Assembly: GCA_902475855.1 (NCBI GenBank)
Contig: CABSBF010000033.1
Coordinates: 1 to 19,526 of the forward strand
Length of the DNA: 19,526 nt
Origin: an uncultured Eubacteriales bacterium
GTDB lineage: Bacteria; Bacillota; Clostridia; Oscillospirales; Oscillospiraceae
Direction: 5' to 3'
In this document: positions 15,400-19,526 of the stretch, piece after piece
Position numbering within the stretch: the first letter of the stretch is position 1
Layout: each line of letters opens with the position of its first letter
Made by a program: the position numbers and the translations under genes
The notes under the pieces: generated by a model
Seen by the model: the letters and a program-made list of their open reading frames with translations, nothing else
What the model was told of the DNA's origin: nothing
The model's database searches: none

Positions 15400-16419
15400 A
15401 TGGCGACCATCAAGGACGTAGCTCAGCTTTCCAAGGTTTCCGCAACGACCGTCTCCCTGATTTTGAACAACAAGGCGATCCGCGCCTCAGAGGAAACCCG
15501 CGCACGGGTCTTTGAGGCAGCCAGACAGCTCGGCTACGAGCCGAATCCCATTGCGGTTGCGCTCATTACCAAAAAGAGCCACACGGTTGGCTTGATTCTT
15601 CCGAATATCGGCAACTTTTTCTTTTCCGAGCTGTCCAAGCTGGTGGAGCGTGAGCTGGATCGGCATCAGTATGCGTTGCTGTTCGGTAACTCCATGGGCA
15701 CGGCGGAAAAGGATCTGGATTATCTCAAGCTCTTTATCAACAAGGGCGTAGACGGGATTATTTTTGTCCGCTCCTCAAAATCCAGCGCCAACTATGCCGC
15801 GCGCTTCGAGGAGATCGTCCGCAGCACACAGGTTCCCGTCGTCATGACGGATCGCGTGATCGAAAACGAGGTGGCCAGCTCCGTCTCCGTCAATCACGAG
15901 CTGGGCGGCTATCTCGCAGCAAAGCATCTGCTGGAATTGGGACACCGCAGAATCGGCTGCATCACCGCAGAGCCGACCCTCGACAATGTGATTGCGCGTC
16001 TGGACGGCTATCGCCGCGCACTTACAGAATTCGGCGTGAAATATGATCCGGATTTGATTTGCTCAGGAAACTTCAGCATCAGCACCGGCAATACGCTGAT
16101 GCCCTCTCTGTTGGAGAAGGGCGTGACGGCGGTGTTCGCCTTCAACGACCTGATCGCAATCGGCGCGTACCGCGCCTGCACGCGTCGCGGGCTACGCATT
16201 CCGGAGGATATTTCCATCGTCGGCTATGATGACATTATCCTGTCGGAGATCCCGGATCGTCCGTTGACCACCGTGCACCAGCCCATAGAATTGATCGCCA
16301 AGGAAGCGGTGGATCTGCTGCTCTCCCTGATCGATACAAAGGAAAAATACAAAAAAGACGTTATCCTTCAGCCGAAGCTCATTGTCCGCGAGAGCACCTG
16401 TCCGCCGCGCAGGGCATAA
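15400..16419 (+). CDS. LacI-family transcriptional regulator
   Basis: The 339-residue protein begins with a LacI helix-turn-helix: IKDVAQLSKVSATTVSLILNN at 4-24, with recognition helix residues around A15-T16-T17. The hinge segment NPIAVALITKKS (49-60) keeps the leucine (L55) that in PurR-like proteins inserts at the central CpG. A periplasmic-binding-like effector domain follows (GLILPNIGNFFFSEL, DGIIFV, YLAAKHLLELGHRRIGCI, VFAFNDLIAIGAYRA, ISIVGYDDI, TTVHQP). The start is the ATG after AAGGAG (15386-15391); a GTG at 15391 overlaps that site. It likely represses the three operons carrying the central-CG palindromes and responds to a sugar or nucleoside-like effector. Confidence 0.92.
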   Translation: MATIKDVAQLSKVSATTVSLILNNKAIRASEETRARVFEAARQLGYEPNPIAVALITKKSHTVGLILPNIGNFFFSELSKLVERELDRHQYALLFGNSMGTAEKDLDYLKLFINKGVDGIIFVRSSKSSANYAARFEEIVRSTQVPVVMTDRVIENEVASSVSVNHELGGYLAAKHLLELGHRRIGCITAEPTLDNVIARLDGYRRALTEFGVKYDPDLICSGNFSISTGNTLMPSLLEKGVTAVFAFNDLIAIGAYRACTRRGLRIPEDISIVGYDDIILSEIPDRPLTTVHQPIELIAKEAVDLLLSLIDTKEKYKKDVILQPKLIVRESTCPPRRA

Positions 16420-16457
16420 GGGCCGACGGGAGGGGTAACGCGGAACGGAGGAACAAA

Positions 16458-17228
16458 ATGTTCAGTTTCCAGAAAAAAAATGGCCATCCCCTTCTTCTCG
16501 GCTCCATCCACATGCCACCCTTTCTCTATGGGACGCAGCAGGAACTTCGAAAAATCGAATGCTGGCTCCTGCGGAACGTAGAGGCCTACGCCGAGGGCGG
16601 CTTCGATAGTGTCATGTTACAGGATAACACGCCGCATTGTGACGGCTTGGACGGCAAGGCGCTGGCCTATATCTCGGCATTGACCTACAGCGTAACGCGT
16701 ACCTTCCCGGAATTTCCCATCGGCCTGATCATCGAAAGTAACAGCGCACGCAACGCTCTGACCATCGCCGCGGCAACCTACGCCCAATACATTCGCTGCA
16801 AGGTCTTTGTCGGAGCAATGCAGAAGCCCGCCGGCCTGGTCGAGGGCAGCGCGCACGAGGCCTTTCACTACCGCCGTCTGGTGGATCGCGAGGTTTCTAT
16901 CTGCGCAGATATTCTAGACCGCATGGGTGCTCCCCTGTCCGAGCGCGATTACTGTCTGGCCGTTTCGCAGGCGAAAAAATACGGCGCGGACGCAGTCCTT
17001 CTCACGGGCGCAGGCTTTGAAGAAACCTGTCGCATTCTCGATGACATCGAGCTGGCTTTCCCTGCCATTCCGCGCTTGGCGGGCGGCGGCATCAATCTGA
17101 ACAACCTTCTTGAGGCCGCGAAGCACTGCGACGGCATGGTCGTGAGCACATGTCTGACCAAGGACGGCTGCAAAAACGAATGGGATCGCAAAAAAATCGC
17201 CGAGATGGCCGCGAAGCTGCGCAGCTGA
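16458..17228 (+). CDS. BtpA/SgcQ-family TIM-barrel protein
   Basis: The 256-residue protein resembles BtpA/SgcQ. Features are the opening LLGSIHMPPFLYGT (12-25), an EGGFDSVMLQDN segment (51-62), IGLIIESNSARNALTIAAATYAQYIRCKVFVGA (about 88-120), GLVEGSAHEAFHYRR, the YGADAVLLTGAG segment, LAGGGINLNN and VSTCLTKDG. BtpA proteins are beta/alpha barrels; cyanobacterial BtpA affects photosystem I, while enteric SgcQ sits in sugar loci and its reaction is not established. The glycine-rich C-terminal strands suggest phosphate binding. It follows the LacI gene by 38 bp with a GGAGG site and probably acts on the sugar phosphate made in this pathway. Confidence 0.82.
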   Translation: MFSFQKKNGHPLLLGSIHMPPFLYGTQQELRKIECWLLRNVEAYAEGGFDSVMLQDNTPHCDGLDGKALAYISALTYSVTRTFPEFPIGLIIESNSARNALTIAAATYAQYIRCKVFVGAMQKPAGLVEGSAHEAFHYRRLVDREVSICADILDRMGAPLSERDYCLAVSQAKKYGADAVLLTGAGFEETCRILDDIELAFPAIPRLAGGGINLNNLLEAAKHCDGMVVSTCLTKDGCKNEWDRKKIAEMAAKLRS

Positions 17229-17240
17229 CGAGATTAGTTG

Positions 17241-17268
17241 TTAACAATTTGCGGCCTTTGGGTATATT
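17241..17268 (+). promoter_or_regulatory. possible tRNA promoter
   Basis: TTAACA (17241-17246) and TATATT (17263-17268) are 16 bp apart, 25 bp before the tRNA-like sequence; TATTAT (17265-17270) with 18-bp spacing is an alternative. No terminator is visible between the BtpA gene and the tRNA, so readthrough is also possible. Confidence 0.45.
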
Positions 17269-17293
17269 ATTATTTCACGCTGGGTACAGAATT

Positions 17294-17370
17294 GGGCCTT
17301 TAGCTCAGTTGGTTAGAGCATCTGGCTCATAACCGAACAATCCCGGGCTTGAGTCCCCGGAGGCCCACCA
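17294..17370 (+). tRNA. tRNA with CAT anticodon (Met or lysidine-Ile type), degenerate
   Basis: A 77-base sequence including encoded CCA folds as a tRNA: acceptor GGGCCTT/GAGGCCC, D-stem GCTC/GAGC, anticodon loop CTCATAA, discriminator A. The G1-C72 pair excludes an initiator tRNA. Several positions are off-pattern: the T-loop reads CTTGAGT instead of TTCGANT, so positions 54 and 56 are changed; the T-stem has a C-C mismatch in the standard register; and the anticodon stem has a C-A mismatch beside a U-G pair. It may be a decayed or weakly functional copy. Confidence 0.72.
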
Positions 17371-17382
17371 TTTTAATATAAG

Positions 17383-17613
17383 GTGTTTAGCTCCTTTGTC
17401 TACGGCGGCAATCTTCCGGTCTCCGCGCAGAATATCTATCTGGACTTTCCGGTAGCTATTCTTGTTTCGCTCATTGCCCTTGTACCGACCATCATTCATA
17501 AGAAATTCAGTCGCTGGCAGGGTGTCATCCTGCTTATGATCTACGCGGCATACCTGGTCATTGTCGTGGCAGGGCTCGGCTGGTATCTTTCCCTTTTCGG
17601 CATCTCCGCCTGA
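17383..17613 (+). pseudogene. C-terminal remnant of a calcium/sodium antiporter
   Basis: A 76-codon frame begins with a GTG 12 bp after the tRNA. The product has two hydrophobic segments (about 24-40 and 49-70) and reads like the last helices of CaCA-family Na+/Ca2+ antiporters (YrbG-like), with the FSRWQGVILLMIYAAYLVIV block near the end. Full members are about 300-350 residues, so the gene has lost its first three quarters. The natural stop and a strong terminator remain. A free-standing small membrane protein is less likely. Confidence 0.6.
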
Positions 17614-17667
17614 GCAAATATCATTGCACATCCGGCACAAATCCTTTTTCCCCGTTCACGCTCACAA

Positions 17668-17705
17668 ACGCCCTTGCAAGCAGCAATCTTGCAAGGGCGT
17701 TTTTT
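17668..17705 (+). terminator. rho-independent terminator
   Basis: ACGCCCTTGCAAG (17668-17680) pairs with CTTGCAAGGGCGT (17688-17700), a perfect 13-bp stem with 7-nt loop, followed by a run of T to 17705. It ends transcription from the antiporter remnant and possibly from the tRNA and the SIS-BtpA operon, since no earlier terminator is visible. Confidence 0.88.
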
Positions 17706-17778
17706 AACACACGGGTCGAAAATGTCAAAGAAATTGACTGCAAAAAATAGAAGAACCGTCATTTTGATAGAAACCGTG

Positions 17779-17836
17779 TAAGGGGGTGCACCTTTGGTTC
17801 TGCGGGGGTGCAGTTCTCGCTTTAAGGGGATGCATT
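17779..17836 (+). repeat. GGGGGTGCA repeat cluster, left side
   Basis: GGGGGTGCA occurs at 17782-17790 and 17804-17812, with a variant GGGGATGCA at 17826-17834. TAAGGGGGTGCA (17779-17790) is repeated in inverted form at 18526-18537, and TTAAGGGGATGCATT (17822-17836) matches the inverse of 18524-18538 with one mismatch. Multiple terminal repeats of this kind recall the ends of some insertion sequences. Confidence 0.6.
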
Positions 17837-17880
17837 GCTTTCCTGATAATTACATTGCCCGCTTTGCAACAAACTTAAAT

Positions 17881-18351
17881 CTATCGCTCAATACGATAGT
17901 ATTTGAACATACCGTCATCCCCAATAAAGTGGAATCCCACCTTTTCTAGCACATGCTGACTTCGAGTATTTTTCATAATGGTATCTGCATTGACTGCAAC
18001 CATTCCCATTTCTTCAAAAGCAATTTTAACCGCTAAACATTCAGCTTGCGTTCCGTAGCCTTTTCCTTTCACAGTATCGTTTTGCATATGAATGCTCAGA
18101 GTGCACTCAGCTTTTTCAAGATCTATCCGTTTCAGCTGCAGTTCTCCGATAGGGCTTCCATCAAGCATAATTGCAAATACAATACGAGACGATTCATTTT
18201 TCGATTCGAAATATCTGTCAACCTGAGCTTCGTTATAGGCGTATGGCTTAAATCCAGACATATCCGCATAAATAGATGCATCATTACTCCAGTGCTTATA
18301 CAGTTCATGACACAATTCCCGAGTCATCTTCTTTAGCTGGATTATTTGCAT
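17881..18351 (-). CDS. GNAT-family N-acetyltransferase (RimJ/RimL-like)
   Basis: The 156-residue protein has the Acetyltransf_3 layout: an N-terminal segment, beta strands IVFAIMLDGSPIGELQLKRI (57-76), the acetyl-CoA loop KGKGYGTQA (95-103) and NTRSQHVLEKVGF (128-140), where N128, S131 and the EKVGF turn are typical. It transfers acetyl from acetyl-CoA to an amine; the target is unknown. The start chosen has GGAGG 7 bases upstream; a longer frame to 18372 would place that site inside the gene. The gene is more AT-rich than the operons to the left and lies between inverted GGGGGTGCA repeats, suggesting separate acquisition. Confidence 0.85.
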   Translation of the reverse strand: MQIIQLKKMTRELCHELYKHWSNDASIYADMSGFKPYAYNEAQVDRYFESKNESSRIVFAIMLDGSPIGELQLKRIDLEKAECTLSIHMQNDTVKGKGYGTQAECLAVKIAFEEMGMVAVNADTIMKNTRSQHVLEKVGFHFIGDDGMFKYYRIER

Positions 18352-18384
18352 CTCTATCCTCCGAATTCTCATTCGTCAAACTCA

Positions 18385-18413
18385 AGTATACTGTGTCGGC
18401 ATAAAAAAGTCCA
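18385..18413 (-). promoter_or_regulatory. promoter of the GNAT gene, -35 inside a hairpin arm
   Basis: On the minus strand TGGACT (18408-18413) and TATACT (18385-18390) are 17 bp apart. The -35-like element belongs to the distal arm of the terminator hairpin at 18403-18443, so the hairpin may both end upstream transcripts and start the GNAT gene. Confidence 0.45.
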
Positions 18414-18443
18414 CCGTAATTCTATCAAAAATACGGTGGACTT
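18403..18443 (-). terminator. rho-independent terminator, copy 1 of a repeated hairpin
   Basis: AAGTCCACCGTA (18407-18418) pairs with TACGGTGGACTT (18432-18443), a 12-bp stem with a 13-nt loop. On the minus strand it is followed by a T run (A at 18403-18408). It shares CCGTAATTCTATCA and most of the arm with the hairpin at 19439-19467, in the same orientation. Confidence 0.75.
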
Positions 18444-18479
18444 ATGGCAAATAACCCTAACTTTAATAGAATTTCAAGT

Positions 18480-18538
18480 GGGGGTGCATTTTCGGCGCAA
18501 AGGGGGGTGCAGTAGTTTTCGGGAATGCACCCCCTTAA
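18480..18538 (+). repeat. GGGGGTGCA repeat cluster, right side
   Basis: GGGGGTGCA lies at 18480-18488 and 18503-18511, and an inverted copy TGCACCCCC at 18526-18534. The inverted copy extends to match the left cluster (TAAGGGGGTGCA). The rest of 18352-18743 holds the GNAT promoter, two terminators and no supported gene. Confidence 0.6.
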
Positions 18539-18604
18539 TCACAAATGCAATACCACAAGTTACAGCATATTTTTTATAATTGATCCATAGTGTTCTGTTT
18601 ACGC

Positions 18605-18638
18605 AAAAAATCCGCTTCACCCAACGGGAGAGCGGATT
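18605..18638 (-). terminator. rho-independent terminator of the 171-residue gene
   Basis: AATCCGCT (18609-18616) pairs with AGCGGATT (18631-18638); on the minus strand the stem is followed by a T run (A at 18605-18610). It lies about 105 bp beyond the stop of the gene ending at 18744. In the gap 18645-18743 the plus strand is open to a TAA at 18752, but the frame resembles nothing I know. Confidence 0.75.
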
Positions 18639-18743
18639 ATTTGTAGACCGCAGGAACTTTTGAACGCTTTACAGCATCCCAAGGCAAAAGGTGTCAGCGC
18701 TCAGACCATTCAGAGCGAACATCCGGATTTGCGGGGAAGGCGC

Positions 18744-19259
18744 TCAATCCCATAAGGATGAAAAATGCGTGCGGTAGAATTCTTCCATCTCAGCCCCTTC
18801 ATCCGCAAGATGATCTCTGATGTAATTTGCGTGTTTCTTCTGCTCTGCCGGGTCGATTTCGGCATATCGGTGGATGATGAGATTGCCGCGCGCTTCCTCT
18901 TGCAGAATTTCGTCGTACACATCGGCAATGCGCTCGCATTGCGAGACGGGAACATCGCATTCGCTCTCCCATGAATGCCCTCTCCCGCGCGTCAGACCGT
19001 CCGTCGTGTCGAGAGAATAGACATACCCCTGTTTTCCTTTGTAGATGGCTTCCAGCTGATTCGGGAAACGCTCGAAATAGTGCTGCCTGCCATCGGCGGC
19101 GACGCCCATGGTGACAAAGTTTTCCGCGCGGCTTCGGCAGCAGACCAGCGCATAGCACCGATCCTCGCTGAAATACGCAACGAATTTGCCGGTGGAATGG
19201 GACTTTGAATTTGCCTTGATTGTGTGCAGCCCGGCAATGCATGAGCCATGGTAAATCAT
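18744..19259 (-). CDS. small protein of unknown function, ADP-ribosyltransferase-fold-like N-terminus
   Basis: The 171-residue product opens with MIYHGSCIAGLHTIKANSKSH and continues with a FVAYFSEDRCYALVCC strand-helix (26-41) and FERFPN-LEAIYKGKQGYVYSLD (62-84). The YHG start and AYFSED stretch recall ADP-ribosyltransferase-like folds, but no catalytic set is clear. The C-terminal half is charged and mostly helical. No signal peptide or membrane segment is present. The start has GGAGG at good spacing, a plausible promoter lies upstream and a terminator downstream, so it looks like an intact one-gene unit. I have seen similar uncharacterised Firmicutes proteins but cannot name a function. Confidence 0.7.
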   Translation of the reverse strand: MIYHGSCIAGLHTIKANSKSHSTGKFVAYFSEDRCYALVCCRSRAENFVTMGVAADGRQHYFERFPNQLEAIYKGKQGYVYSLDTTDGLTRGRGHSWESECDVPVSQCERIADVYDEILQEEARGNLIIHRYAEIDPAEQKKHANYIRDHLADEGAEMEEFYRTHFSSLWD

Positions 19260-19304
19260 AAGATACCTCCGAATTTCTCCGAAAATTTGCTTGCTCCGGA
19301 CATT

Positions 19305-19333
19305 ATGATATCATGAATGGAAGCGTCGCACAA
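19305..19333 (-). promoter_or_regulatory. possible promoter of the 171-residue gene
   Basis: On the minus strand TTGTGC (19328-19333) and TATCAT (19305-19310) are 17 bp apart, 45 bp before the start codon. The -10 overlaps the small palindrome ATGATATCAT. Both elements are imperfect. Confidence 0.35.
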
Positions 19334-19432
19334 CAAAAACCGGGCATAATCAAAACCAAAGCGGATGCCCGGGCGCAGCCCGACGCGCATTTCACCCGCC
19401 GCTGCGAAAGGATTCATTTGACATAGCTCCAT

Positions 19433-19467
19433 AAAAACCCGCCGTAATTCTATCAGAATTACGGCGG
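19433..19467 (-). terminator. rho-independent terminator after tRNA-Ser, copy 2 of a repeated hairpin
   Basis: CCGCCGTAATTC (19439-19450) pairs with GAATTACGGCGG (19456-19467), a 12-bp stem with a 5-nt loop, followed on the minus strand by a G and five T. It begins 5 bp after the tRNA CCA end. The sequence is a close relative of the hairpin at 18407-18443. Confidence 0.8.
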
Positions 19468-19472
19468 ACAAC

Positions 19473-19526
19473 TGGCGGAGTGAGAGAGATTTGAACTCTC
19501 GCGCGCTTTTTACACGCCTACTCCCT
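19473..19526 (-). tRNA. tRNA-Ser, 3' part only (runs off the window)
   Basis: Read on the minus strand from the window edge: the 3' side of the anticodon stem (AGGGAG), a long variable arm (GGCGTG-TAAAAAG-CGCGC type), T-arm GAGAG-TTCAAAT-CTCTC, acceptor strand TCACTCC, discriminator G and CCA. The long variable arm with discriminator G indicates tRNA-Ser rather than Leu or Tyr. The anticodon lies beyond the window. Confidence 0.82.

Noticed and set aside
17779..18538. CRISPR array from the regularly repeated GGGGGTGCA units
   Set aside because: Units are only 9 bp, spacing is irregular, one copy is inverted and a gene lies between the clusters.

Overview
The window is GC-rich and densely packed, with strong AGGAGG-type ribosome binding sites, near-consensus sigma-A promoters, a LacI regulator and a BMP-type lipoprotein. 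I infer a Firmicute of class Clostridia, probably a gut Oscillospirales-like lineage. This is an inference from style and protein families, not a search result.

Positions 1-7018 (+) hold the possible tail of an upstream gene and then a six-gene, translationally coupled operon. It encodes a uridine-phosphorylase-family enzyme, a divergent paralogue lacking the phosphate-binding residues, a DUF2877/AllH-like protein, FdrA/AllF, DUF1116/AllG and an LctP-family permease. The AllH-FdrA-DUF1116 trio is the gene set of oxamate (oxalurate) carbamoyltransferase. No carbamate kinase is present.

Positions 7084-12956 (-) hold a BMP-family ABC importer of the nucleoside type: lipoprotein, double-ATPase subunit and two permeases. 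A 335-residue protein of unknown function closes the operon.

Positions 13283-17228 (+) hold a two-SIS-domain isomerase/deglycase, a PfkB sugar kinase, a LacI-family regulator and a BtpA-family TIM-barrel protein.

The main observation is that the promoters of all three operons carry the same 16-bp LacI-type palindrome with a central CG (113-128, 13007-13022, 13229-13244; consensus GATAAAAC-GTTTTATC), each directly after the -10 box. The encoded LacI protein is the obvious candidate to bind them. The window therefore looks like a single locally controlled regulon. I suggest uptake of a nucleoside or N-glycoside, cleavage by the phosphorylase(s), processing of the sugar phosphate by PfkB/SIS/BtpA, and processing of a ureido-carboxylate part by the AllFGH-like enzyme with LctP moving a monocarboxylate. 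The substrate is not established.

Positions 17229-19526 are an accessory patch: a degenerate CAT-anticodon tRNA, the C-terminal stump of a Na+/Ca2+ antiporter, a GNAT acetyltransferase bracketed by GGGGGTGCA repeats and inverted repeats, two near-identical terminator hairpins about 1 kb apart, a small unknown protein, and the 3' part of a tRNA-Ser at the window edge.
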